Shown: piece by piece, positions 25,002 through 33,450 of the stretch
Position numbering within the stretch: the stretch's first letter is position 1
Layout of the letters: each line of letters starts with the position of its first letter
Source: Agrococcus casei LMG 22410
Lineage (GTDB): Bacteria > Actinomycetota > Actinomycetes > Actinomycetales > Microbacteriaceae
Length of the DNA stretch: 36,191 bases
Reading direction: 5' to 3'
NCBI RefSeq assembly: GCF_900163565.1
Contig: NZ_FUHU01000015.1
Coordinates: 1 to 36,191, forward strand
Translations under genes and position numbers: made by a program
The notes under the pieces: model-generated
What the model was told of the DNA's origin: nothing
Databases searched by the model: none
Seen by the model: only the letters and a program-made list of their open reading frames with translations

Positions 25002-26177
25002 ATGAGCATCGAGCTGCTGCCCAGCGACTTCTACGGCTTCGAAGCCGACCTGACCGAGAAGGAGCAGGGAGCGGTCGAAAGGCTTCGAGCCGCCCTCGCC
25101 GAGATGCAGCCCGCAGTCGCCGACCACTGGCACCGCGACGAGTTCCCGATTGACATCGTCACACCGCTCGCCCAGACCGGCGCCCTCGGCTTCAACTGGG
25201 AAGAGACGCGCGAATTCGAGAACTCTGCTGTGTTCCGCGGCTGGCTCGCACTCGAGATGGGCCGAGCCGACGCATCGATCGGCACCTTCGCCGGCGTGCA
25301 GAACGGTCTCGCCCAGGGGTCGATCGGCGTCTGCGGCTCCCCCGAGCAGCGCGCCGAGTGGCTGCCGAAGCTCGCAAGCGGCGAGGTCATCGGCGCATTC
25401 GGCCTCACCGAGCCCGACTCGGGCTCAGACGCATCGCTCGGCCTGTCGACCAGCTGCCGCCGCGAAGGCGACGAGTGGGTGCTGAACGGCGCAAAACGCT
25501 GGATCGGCAACGCCACCTGGAGTGACATCGTCATCATCTGGGCGCGCGACGAGGCCGACGACCAGGTGAAGGGGTTCATCGTGAAGAACGACACCCCGGG
25601 ATTCACGACGACCAAGATCGAGAACAAGATCGCGCTGCGCATGGTGCAGAACGCCGACATCACGCTCACAGATGTGCGGGTGCCCGACTCAATGCGGCTG
25701 CAGGGAGCGAATTCGTTCAAGGACACCGCTCGCGTGCTCAAGCTGACCCGAGCCGAGGTCGCGTGGCTTTCGATCGGCGTCATGACCGGCGCCTACGAGG
25801 CAGCGGTGAACTACGCCAAGGAGCGCAAGCAGTTCGGCAAGCCGATCGGTCAGCACCAGCTCGTGCAGGAGATGCTCGCGAAGTCACTCGCCAACATCAC
25901 CGCATCGATCGCCATGTGCACGCAGGTGTCGCGCATGCTCGACGAAGACCGTCAGGGCGACGCACACTCGGCGATGGCGAAGATGTTCGTGACGGCGCGG
26001 ATGCGCGAAGTCGTCGCCTGGTCGCGTGAGATCTGCGGCGGCAACGGCATCGTCACCGACTACCAGGCGGCTCGCTACTTCGCAGACGCGGAGGCGCTGT
26101 ACAGCTACGAGGGCACGTTCCAGATGAACGCGCTCATCGTGGGCCGCGCGATCATCGGCAAGAGCGCCTTCGCCTGA
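25002..26177 (+). CDS. Acyl-CoA dehydrogenase (glutaryl-CoA dehydrogenase-like)
   Basis: This 391-residue FAD enzyme has the flavin-contacting GAFGLTEPDSGSDAS and WIGNATWSDIVIIWAR segments, a KERKQFGKPIGQHQLVQ helix, the ICGGNGIV signature and a catalytic Glu370 in YSYEGTFQ. The Arg/Ser pattern around the substrate site resembles glutaryl-CoA dehydrogenases more than straight-chain enzymes, but the substrate is not certain. The start is ATG at 25002 with GAAAGGA five bases upstream; a TAGACT -10-like hexamer is at 24968-24973. No other degradation genes are near. Confidence 0.92.
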   Translation: MSIELLPSDFYGFEADLTEKEQGAVERLRAALAEMQPAVADHWHRDEFPIDIVTPLAQTGALGFNWEETREFENSAVFRGWLALEMGRADASIGTFAGVQNGLAQGSIGVCGSPEQRAEWLPKLASGEVIGAFGLTEPDSGSDASLGLSTSCRREGDEWVLNGAKRWIGNATWSDIVIIWARDEADDQVKGFIVKNDTPGFTTTKIENKIALRMVQNADITLTDVRVPDSMRLQGANSFKDTARVLKLTRAEVAWLSIGVMTGAYEAAVNYAKERKQFGKPIGQHQLVQEMLAKSLANITASIAMCTQVSRMLDEDRQGDAHSAMAKMFVTARMREVVAWSREICGGNGIVTDYQAARYFADAEALYSYEGTFQMNALIVGRAIIGKSAFA

Positions 26178-26235
26178 TCTGCGCAGGTCACGTTCTGCGT
26201 CTACAGTTGTTCCCAATCGAGCGAGAGGGAACAGC

Positions 26236-27210
26236 ATGACGCGTTGGCTGGTCACAGGCGGAGCCGGGTACATCGGAGCACACGTCGCACAGGCGCTGAT
26301 CGACTCGGGCCGCGAGGTCACGGTCATCGACTCGCTCTCGAGCGGACGACGAGAGTTCGTGCCAGAGGCCGCCCGATTCGTCGAGGGCTCGCTGCTCGAC
26401 CGCGATGCTGTCACGCGCGCCCTCGAGGGCGCGACCGGCGTGATCCACCTCGCCGGCTACAAGTACGCAGGAGAATCGGTGCGGCATCCGCTGCACACCT
26501 ACACGCAGAACGTGACCGGCACTGTCGAACTGCTCGAGGCGATGCGCGAGGCCGAGGTCACCGAGATCGTCTTCTCGTCGAGCGCCGGCGTCTACGGAAC
26601 ACCTGATGTCGCGCAGGTCACCGAGGCGACAGCCACTACGCCCGAGTCGCCCTACGGCGAGTCGAAGCTGATCGGCGAGTGGATGCTCTGGAACGAGCGT
26701 CGCCGCGCCGAGCTCGAGGGAGGGTCATTCAGCCCCGTGTCGCTGCGGTACTTCAACGTGATCGGCTCGGCCACCGGGCGCATCCGCGACACCAGCCCCC
26801 ACAACGTGGTGCCCAAGGTGCTCGCAGGCCTGGCAGCGGGCCGCACTCCGACTATCTTCGGCGACGACTACGCGACCCCCGACGGCACCAACGTGCGCGA
26901 CTACGTGCACGTGCAGGATGTGGCGCTCGCGCACGTCGCGGCGGCCGAGCGGCTCGAGAGCGGGCAGCCGATCGAATCGGTGTACAACTTGGGTTCAGGC
27001 GCTGGGTCGTCGACGCGAGAGATCATCGAGGCAATTCTGAAGGCAACCGACTCAGACCAGGCGCCCGAGGTTGGTCCTCGGAGACCGGGAGACCCGGCAT
27101 CGATCGTCGCCGACGGCACTCTCGCTGCCCGCGACCTCGATTGGCAGATGCGCTACTCGATCGACGAGATGATCGCCTCGGCGGTCAGCGCAGCCGGCGA
27201 ACGAGACTGA
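26236..27210 (+). CDS. galE: UDP-glucose 4-epimerase
   Basis: This 324-residue short-chain dehydrogenase/reductase-type epimerase has the NAD-binding GGAGYIG (8-14), the catalytic SSA (115-117) and Tyr140-x3-Lys144 (YGESK), and the substrate loop RYFNVIGS. It interconverts UDP-glucose and UDP-galactose for surface glycans. The start is ATG at 26236 after AGAGGG. It is somewhat shorter than typical E. coli GalE, and another UDP-sugar epimerase specificity is possible. Its end overlaps the convergent mannosyltransferase gene by 26 bp. Confidence 0.93.
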   Translation: MTRWLVTGGAGYIGAHVAQALIDSGREVTVIDSLSSGRREFVPEAARFVEGSLLDRDAVTRALEGATGVIHLAGYKYAGESVRHPLHTYTQNVTGTVELLEAMREAEVTEIVFSSSAGVYGTPDVAQVTEATATTPESPYGESKLIGEWMLWNERRRAELEGGSFSPVSLRYFNVIGSATGRIRDTSPHNVVPKVLAGLAAGRTPTIFGDDYATPDGTNVRDYVHVQDVALAHVAAAERLESGQPIESVYNLGSGAGSSTREIIEAILKATDSDQAPEVGPRRPGDPASIVADGTLAARDLDWQMRYSIDEMIASAVSAAGERD

Positions 27211-27931
27211 CCGCCTGGGCCGCTCTTCGGCCGACTCCCCAGCCTGTCACCTTGGTCAGAGCTTCGCCGATGATGCTGCCGGTCATCTTCGACGACCCGA
27301 GCTTGCGCTCTCTGAACACGATCGGGATCTCGGCGATGCGCGCACCAGCGTCAGCTGAGATGCGCGTCATGTCGATCTGAAAGCAGTAGCCCTCGCTCGT
27401 CACGCAATCGAGCCGCAGCTGTCGCAGCAGGTCGGTGCGGTACGCGCGGAATCCGGCGGTGAGGTCGCTCACGTCGATGCCGAGCACTGTGCGGGCGAAG
27501 GCATTGGAGGTGCGCGACAGCACCTCGCGGTCGCGCGCCCAGCCTTCGGTGGCACCGCCGGGCATGTACCTCGAGCCGATCACGAGATCATTCGTCTGGG
27601 CCGCGGCGATGAGGGCTGGCAGAGCCTCGGCCGGGTGCGACCCGTCGGCGTCCATCTCGATCGCGACCTCGTACCCGCACTCCATGGCCACGCGCATGCC
27701 GGCGATGTATGCGGCGCCGAGGCCTGCCTTCTCGGTGCGGTGCATCACGCGGATGGCCGGGTCATCTGCCGCAAGCCTGTCGGCGAGGTCACCGGTGCCG
27801 TCAGGGCTGTTGTCGTCGATCACGAGCACGTCGGCTTCTGGAGCATTCTGCCGAACTTCGCGGACAGTGCGCTCGAGCGACTCGATCTCGTTGAAGGTCG
27901 GGATCATCACGACTGTGCGCGAAGCTGGCAA
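27185..27931 (-). CDS. ppm1: Polyprenol monophosphomannose synthase
   Basis: This 248-residue GT2 enzyme transfers mannose from GDP-mannose to polyprenyl phosphate, the donor for extracellular mannosylation. It shows VMIPTFNE (8-15), the nucleotide-binding VIDDNSPDGTGD (37-48), the metal-binding DAD (94-96) and the RSNAF/LTAGFRAYR motifs. A TTG start at 27931 is inferred because AAGGAGG (27936-27942) lies just upstream and the coded N-terminus then fits the family; the open frame to 28033 runs over non-coding DNA. The product of the ManA/ManB pathway would be its donor. Confidence 0.93.
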   Translation of the reverse strand: MPASRTVVMIPTFNEIESLERTVREVRQNAPEADVLVIDDNSPDGTGDLADRLAADDPAIRVMHRTEKAGLGAAYIAGMRVAMECGYEVAIEMDADGSHPAEALPALIAAAQTNDLVIGSRYMPGGATEGWARDREVLSRTSNAFARTVLGIDVSDLTAGFRAYRTDLLRQLRLDCVTSEGYCFQIDMTRISADAGARIAEIPIVFRERKLGSSKMTGSIIGEALTKVTGWGVGRRAAQAVSLVRRLR

Positions 27932-28032
27932 TGCCCCTCCTTCGATCGTCTGGTCGGCCGGGCTGATGACGGTACATCTTTTCACAGCAAACCCGAGAAG
28001 CCGCACACAGTCAGCCGTGGGATCATGGGGCA

Positions 28033-29307
28033 ATGACTGCCGATCGCCGACTCACCGTCTTCGCGTGCGTCGTCATCGTGCAGGTGGCATGCGGCGACAT
28101 GGTGAGAAACCTGATCGGATGGGCGGGCTGGGGCGTCACGATCGGTCTCGTCATTGCGTGGTCGCTGGTCGAACTGTGGCTTCGCCGACGTGATGTCCCC
28201 TACCCCGGTCGTCCTGCTCTGCTGTTCGTCGCGATGGCTTTCGTGTCTGCGTTCTGGGCAGGGTCCTGGTGGTCGACGCTCATGGGCGCTGCGCTGACCC
28301 TCGGGATAGCCGCGGCGGCACTGGTCATTGCCACGCTGTCGTTGCGCCGCCTGGTCGCCGTACTCCATTGGAGCCTGCAGGGGCTGCTGATCGGCTCGCT
28401 GGTGTTCGAGATCGTCGCGGCACTCTGGATCGGCCCCATCCGGCCTGTCTGGCACGGCGATGTAGCCGGAAGCGAGGTCTACTGGTGGACCCCTGCCGAG
28501 ATCTTCACGGGCGGCCGCATCTCCGGGCTGACGGGCAACGCGAACCTCACCGGCATGCTCGGAGTCATGGCGCTCATCATCGCCGTCGCGCGCGCCATGT
28601 CGCAGCAGGATCGCCGCCTGTGGCCGCTGTTCGTCGTCGTTCCGCTTGCAAGCGTCGTGCTGTCGCAGAGCGCAACGGTCGTCATCATCCTGGCCGGCTG
28701 CATCGTCGCGGCCATCCTCATCCTGATCCGCTTCCGCGTCTCTCGCGAGGCCTACTACCGAACCTTCTGGTCGTCGATATCAGCGATGGGGGGCGCCGTC
28801 ATCGTCGGAGCCGTGCTGTGGCAGGATCTCGCCGAGATGCTCGGCAAGTCACCAGACCTCACCGGCCGACTCGAGTTCTGGCGCATCGTGCTGGTGCGCT
28901 GGCTGTACAGCCCCATCGTCGGCGACGGCTGGATGGGTTACTGGATGCCCTGGGTCGAGCCATACGGACACCTGCTCACGCAGGGACATGCCGTGTATCT
29001 GCAGGCCCACAACGTCTGGCTCGACGTCGCGCTACAGCTCGGGATCGTGGGGCTCATCATCTTCGTAGCGATGCAGATCACGTCGATTCGTAATGCCGTG
29101 TCGCGCATCCGCTACAGCGAAGATCACCCGGCTCTGCGAGCCGTGCCGCTGCTGCTTCTGATTGCCCTCGTCGTGCAGGGATTCACGGAGTCGCGCCCGC
29201 TCACCGAGCTCGGCGCACTGCTACTGTTTATGTTCGCTGCGGGGCTGCCGCAGCGGGGTGAGCGCACGCTCCCGATCCGCGTGCAGAAGCAGACAGCAGA
29301 GCAATGA
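28033..29307 (+). CDS. O-antigen ligase/polymerase-like membrane protein
   Basis: This 424-residue protein has about 10-12 TM helices and a large loop with the RISGLTGNANLTGMLGVMAL segment and the Wzy_C-type HNVWLDVALQLGIVGLIIF block, including the LTGRLEFWRIVL and GDGWMGYW motifs. These are hallmarks of the WaaL/Wzy polymerase-ligase superfamily. It is predicted to polymerise or ligate a lipid-linked surface glycan. The start is ATG at 28033 with GGGG nearby; divergent from ppm1. Its TGA overlaps the trmB ATG (ATGA). Confidence 0.9.
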   Translation: MTADRRLTVFACVVIVQVACGDMVRNLIGWAGWGVTIGLVIAWSLVELWLRRRDVPYPGRPALLFVAMAFVSAFWAGSWWSTLMGAALTLGIAAAALVIATLSLRRLVAVLHWSLQGLLIGSLVFEIVAALWIGPIRPVWHGDVAGSEVYWWTPAEIFTGGRISGLTGNANLTGMLGVMALIIAVARAMSQQDRRLWPLFVVVPLASVVLSQSATVVIILAGCIVAAILILIRFRVSREAYYRTFWSSISAMGGAVIVGAVLWQDLAEMLGKSPDLTGRLEFWRIVLVRWLYSPIVGDGWMGYWMPWVEPYGHLLTQGHAVYLQAHNVWLDVALQLGIVGLIIFVAMQITSIRNAVSRIRYSEDHPALRAVPLLLLIALVVQGFTESRPLTELGALLLFMFAAGLPQRGERTLPIRVQKQTAEQ

Positions 29308-30032
29308 ACGAACAGTCCGTCGACGACCAGCCCTTTCAGGGTCGCCAGATCGTCAGCTTCGTCCGTCGCGGATCCCGGCTCGTGGGGCCGCGTGAGACCT
29401 ACTGGCAGGAGCACGCTGACGACTTCGTCATCGATGTGCCGCGAGAGCACTCGTCGACCAGCGTGCATCCCGACTTCAGGTTCGACGCCGTCGCAGAGTA
29501 CGGCCGCGAAGCCCCGCTGACGATCGAGATCGGGTCGGGTCTCGGCGAGGCGATTGCAGCGCGTGCAGAGCAGCAGCCGGAGCGCGACTTCATGGCCGTC
29601 GAGGTTTACGTGCCGGGTGTCGCCGGTCTTCTCGGTCGCATCGGCAAAGCCGGTCTCTCGAACGTGCGCGCCGTCAACGCCGACGCGATCGACGTGCTGG
29701 GATCGATGATTCCGGCGGGCACGGTCGATGAGGTCTGGACGTTCTTCGCCGATCCGTGGCCCAAGAAGCGCCACCACAAGCGCCGTCTCGTGCAGCCGGA
29801 GTTCGCAGCGATCGTCGCGAGTGCGCTGCGCCCCGGCGGCACCTGGCGCCTGGCCACCGACTGGCAGGAATACGCCGAGCAGATGCTCGAGGTCACAGAC
29901 GCCGCTGCAGAGTTCGAGAACCCCCACGGCGGCTATGCGCCACGGTTCGAGGGGCGTATCCTGACAAGCTTCGAGCGCAAGGGCATGGACGCGGGGCGCG
30001 AGATCTTCGATATCGAGGCTCGGCGCCGCTGA
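29304..30032 (+). CDS. trmB: tRNA (guanine46-N7)-methyltransferase
   Basis: This 242-residue SAM methyltransferase forms m7G46 in tRNA. It has the SAM loop EIGSGLGE (74-81), the DPWPKKRHHKRRLV motif, TDWQEYAEQM and the C-terminal RFEGRILTSFERKG. The ATG overlaps the upstream ligase stop, so it is translationally coupled to a membrane glycan enzyme with no known functional link. Its TGA directly abuts the stop of the convergent glycosyltransferase. Confidence 0.95.
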   Translation: MNEQSVDDQPFQGRQIVSFVRRGSRLVGPRETYWQEHADDFVIDVPREHSSTSVHPDFRFDAVAEYGREAPLTIEIGSGLGEAIAARAEQQPERDFMAVEVYVPGVAGLLGRIGKAGLSNVRAVNADAIDVLGSMIPAGTVDEVWTFFADPWPKKRHHKRRLVQPEFAAIVASALRPGGTWRLATDWQEYAEQMLEVTDAAAEFENPHGGYAPRFEGRILTSFERKGMDAGREIFDIEARRR

Positions 30033-30998
30033 TCAGCTGACGAGTGCGCCCGCCTGGTCAAGCAGTCGGGCTATCTCGTCTTCAGAGAACCGCTCTTCGC
30101 GGACCGCGTCGACGACCGGGCCCATGTACTGCGGAAGCACCGGGTCTGTCGCCCGCAGGGCATCCGCCAGTGCATCCTCGCGAACGAAGCCGTCTGCCTC
30201 ACTCGGGGTGCCCGTGATCATGCGCGAGACGAACGACGGCAGCAGCTCGCCGGCCTTCCATCGTCGCCAGTCGCGCATGCCGTGATGATTCGGGCTCGGC
30301 CGCAGCGAGGGGTTGGCCTCATACCCGCGACCAGCGTTGATCGTCTTGCGTTCGAACTGCTCCCAGGAGCGCCACGGAACATGCAACACCTCGATGCCAG
30401 GGCCGCCCTCGGGTGCACCTCTCGACAGCAGCGACGTGAAGTGGTTGCCCTGTCGCACGTCAACGCCGGGGTGCCCGACGTGGATCGTGTTGGGAGTCGG
30501 ATGCGCAATCACTCCAGCCGTCTGCAGCTGCTGCGGGCTGCGCACGTCGCGCCAGAGCATCCGCGTTGTTAGTCCGCCGCCCGAGACCGCGACCGGGCCC
30601 ACGAGGTTCGTCACGGGCACAGTCGTCGACACAATCGACTTCGGCCATGACCTAATCACATCGGCGCTCGTCTGCCCTGCGCGCAGCGACATCACAAACT
30701 CGTCGGCGTCCGAGTTCACGACCCAGTCGGCACCGAACTCGAGCCTCGCGAGCCGTGCCATGCGCGTGACCGTCTGCGCCTGCTGCTTTCGGTGCTCGGG
30801 ATCGTCGTAGACCGTCACCGGGGCATGCTTGGCATATTCGGCCAGAATCTCGCGGGTGCCGTCGACCGACGCGTTGTCGGTGACCAGGATTCTGTCGAAC
30901 CCCTGATTCAAGTGATGCTCGATTGCGGCCGCGATGATGTCGGCCTCGTCGCGCACCATCATGGTCATGACAACGCATGGTCTGGAGTGGCTGTTCAC
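30033..30998 (-). CDS. Glycosyltransferase family 2 (Glyco_tranf_2_4-like)
   Basis: This 321-residue cytoplasmic protein has VMTMMVRDEADII near the N-terminus, the nucleotide-sugar VTDNASVDGTREIL segment and DWVVNSDADEFV with the metal-binding DAD. There are no TM segments. It resembles small GT2 enzymes of surface polysaccharide clusters. GTG at 30998 is preferred because GAGAGAA lies seven bases upstream; GTG at 31016 is the alternative. It follows the 780-residue secreted protein by about 28 bases and likely shares its transcript. Confidence 0.85.
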   Translation of the reverse strand: MNSHSRPCVVMTMMVRDEADIIAAAIEHHLNQGFDRILVTDNASVDGTREILAEYAKHAPVTVYDDPEHRKQQAQTVTRMARLARLEFGADWVVNSDADEFVMSLRAGQTSADVIRSWPKSIVSTTVPVTNLVGPVAVSGGGLTTRMLWRDVRSPQQLQTAGVIAHPTPNTIHVGHPGVDVRQGNHFTSLLSRGAPEGGPGIEVLHVPWRSWEQFERKTINAGRGYEANPSLRPSPNHHGMRDWRRWKAGELLPSFVSRMITGTPSEADGFVREDALADALRATDPVLPQYMGPVVDAVREERFSEDEIARLLDQAGALVS

Positions 30999-31026
30999 TC
31001 CACCATTCTCTCGCACCAGCGAGCGA

Positions 31027-33369
31027 CTACTCGAGACCGGTGCCGGTCGGCACCTGCTTCAGGTAGGCCGCAGGCAATGCGAACGGCTCAGTTCTCGGCG
31101 GGTTCTCTGCCAACCACTCATCGCTCGCTAGATGCTTGCGACCTTCATAGATGATCCACACCTGACCGGCGGCATCGGTGACCGCCTTGCCGATCTCTGC
31201 GTCCGAAACCGCGAGCGTCCCGCAGATGTCTGCCGGCAGCTCGACGAAGCCGAGCGGGTAGTGAACCAGCGTGTCTGGCGCGAATAGCGTGAGCTCACCA
31301 CCGGCCGCGAAGTAGCTCTCGCCGCCGCACGTAATGCCCCACGTGTTGAGCACGGTGTCAGAATTGCCGATCAACTGGAGTTCAAAGTCCTCGAGCGCAA
31401 CAGGCTCCGCGTCGATGCCGAGCGCAGCTGCGAATGCCGCGTCTTCGATGGCCACGAGGCCGTCTGACTCGGAGTACAGGAACTGCTCTCCGCTGGTCGC
31501 GCTCTCGACGAGAGCGCCGCTTTCGAGCTGCTCGACGGTGCTCTGCGGGGTCTGCTGGGCTTGAACGTTATGCTTCGAGTTAAGCGGGATCTTAGTGGTG
31601 GTGTCGCTGGCGGTCACGAGCGGGTCACCGAACTTGGCTTTCAAATCTGCCAGTTCTCCTGGAACGACAGATTGCTTTCGTCCTCCTTGCAGTAGCCAGA
31701 CAGTTGAGGCCCCCTTCTCCTGGACCAGCAAGGCGGATTGCACTCGGGGCTGATCAACAGCGATACCCCAAAGCATCGGCACCCAAAGCCGCTTGAAGTG
31801 TGTTGATTTCCCCCATAGACCCCCGTCTACATGGACTAAGCCCCTATCTGTCATGACTAGATGCTTGGGGCCGTAGTGAATGAGATCCGGTAGGGGGGTG
31901 GGAGCAGAGATAGCTCGCATCGACGCAGTCCACACCCACGACGATTCTTTCTGCAGAGCCTTCAGCTCAGTCTGACCGACCGACAGAGACACGAAACCTT
32001 TCTTCGTACGCACCATCTTTTCGCCTGAACCATTGTCATGAATAATCATCCCAACTCGAACCAAGGGCTCACCAATAGTGATCGGACGAACCGCATCACG
32101 ACGTAACGTCAACAAATTATCGGTCACGCCAACAGCTTGAGCAGCACCGGCGTCAGCGACTTGATGCCGCTGCCCATCAACGACCTGCCAGTGTCCTCCA
32201 CCAGGCCATGTGAGGTAAGCACTGACTTTGCCTTTTGCATTCCACTCTCCGATCATCGCAGACGAAACATTAGGCAAGTAGCCGCAGTCACGACCAAACT
32301 CGGCCACCTGGGCGCAAGAGGTGAACTCATGTCTGGTTCCGCTGTCGAGCAACCATACACTCGAGCCTGACTTCAGGGCTGGCCCGGCCCATGGGCCTTG
32401 TCCTACCGTTCGCAATTTCGATTGGCTGACGACTCGGGGCTCACCAAGCGCCCATCGGTATTGAACCGCAGATTCCCATCCAATTGGGTAACGCTTTCCG
32501 TTTGAAATTAGCCAAAGGCGATCACTGTCCGGCGTCTTTGCGAGCCCCGCAGTAATCGGACTGATAGATTTCTCGGTCGGGTTACCGAACCAGTCGCTAT
32601 ACATGCGCCAAAAGTTTCGGTTCCCGTACGCCGAACAGGAGTCGCCGACACCGTAGAGGTTGTTCAGCGCAGCACGGTTGGGCTGGTAGGGCGTGTAGTT
32701 GTAGAGCCCGGCGGTCGCATAGTTCTGGATGTACACGCGCGAAGACCCGCAAGCCGAGTTGGGGTTGTAGAGCACCGAGTTGGTCGCCATCGGCTGGTGT
32801 CGGTACTGCGTTGGATGAGCCTTGTAGTACTGGTAGGCGCGGGCACCGAAGTAGACCTGCGTGAAGAAGCCACCGAAGCCGGCGTCACAGGGGGCAGTGT
32901 CAGGGCAGCCATAGCCGGTCGCAGACTCCCATTTCCAGTTGGGCACGTCACGCAGGGAGATGAGCGACTGCTCCTTCTCGAGCAGCACCAGAAGCGCCTT
33001 CTGGCTGATGTCGCACGCCTTGCCGACACGGGCGATTACGCTTGCGGCGGATTCGCCCGACTTGCCCTCGAGTCGGCCGCAGTATGCGTCTGCCGCCATC
33101 GTGGGTGTGTGCTCGGTGTAATTGAGAATGCAGTTCTTGCCAGAAACGCACCCTGCGTTCTTGCCCTTGAGCCAGGACGAGATCTGCGCTGTTGTCATGG
33201 CAGAGCCGTTGTAGAAGTTCTCGTCGGAGATGATGTACCCGGGGTCGAACTCCGCCGCATTCGCGGCATCAGCATCGCTGTTGTCGGTAAGACTCGGCAT
33301 CGCAACAAGGACTGTCGCAACAAGGACCGCGGTGAGCGCAAGTGACAATCCGCGCCATAACTTCGACAT
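31027..33369 (-). CDS. Secreted protein: lysozyme-like N-terminal domain plus repeat array
   Basis: This 780-residue protein has a signal peptide (basic start, hydrophobic 8-24, Ala-rich cleavage zone near 36-39). Residues about 40-265 form a Cys-rich domain (DPGYIISDENF, QKALLVLLEKEQSL, GFGGFFTQVYFGARAYQYY) of the kind found in actinobacterial secreted proteins, and it may be lysozyme-like (inference). Residues about 285-750 carry about nine degenerate VWLLDSGTRHEF-type units (near 285, 338, 393, 452, 503, 557, 629, 686 and 737), probably a beta-propeller-like binding array. The start is ATG at 33369, with TGAGGT five bases upstream. The middle of the gene has lower GC than both ends. Confidence 0.82.
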   Translation of the reverse strand: MSKLWRGLSLALTAVLVATVLVAMPSLTDNSDADAANAAEFDPGYIISDENFYNGSAMTTAQISSWLKGKNAGCVSGKNCILNYTEHTPTMAADAYCGRLEGKSGESAASVIARVGKACDISQKALLVLLEKEQSLISLRDVPNWKWESATGYGCPDTAPCDAGFGGFFTQVYFGARAYQYYKAHPTQYRHQPMATNSVLYNPNSACGSSRVYIQNYATAGLYNYTPYQPNRAALNNLYGVGDSCSAYGNRNFWRMYSDWFGNPTEKSISPITAGLAKTPDSDRLWLISNGKRYPIGWESAVQYRWALGEPRVVSQSKLRTVGQGPWAGPALKSGSSVWLLDSGTRHEFTSCAQVAEFGRDCGYLPNVSSAMIGEWNAKGKVSAYLTWPGGGHWQVVDGQRHQVADAGAAQAVGVTDNLLTLRRDAVRPITIGEPLVRVGMIIHDNGSGEKMVRTKKGFVSLSVGQTELKALQKESSWVWTASMRAISAPTPLPDLIHYGPKHLVMTDRGLVHVDGGLWGKSTHFKRLWVPMLWGIAVDQPRVQSALLVQEKGASTVWLLQGGRKQSVVPGELADLKAKFGDPLVTASDTTTKIPLNSKHNVQAQQTPQSTVEQLESGALVESATSGEQFLYSESDGLVAIEDAAFAAALGIDAEPVALEDFELQLIGNSDTVLNTWGITCGGESYFAAGGELTLFAPDTLVHYPLGFVELPADICGTLAVSDAEIGKAVTDAAGQVWIIYEGRKHLASDEWLAENPPRTEPFALPAAYLKQVPTGTGLE

Positions 33370-33403
33370 GTTCAACCTCAGGTACAAGTTCAAGGACGAT
33401 GTC

Positions 33404-33432
33404 AGTCTAGCGACACTCCGCTGAAATACCAA
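33404..33432 (-). promoter_or_regulatory. Promoter of the secreted repeat protein
   Basis: Minus-strand -35 TTGGTA (33427-33432), a 17-bp spacer and -10 TAGACT (33404-33409). Predicted start near 33397, leader about 28 nt. The spacer contains GACAC on the plus strand (33412-33416). It separates this gene from the upstream ABC transporter. Confidence 0.6.
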
Positions 33433-33450
33433 GGATTACGGAGAGATGCT

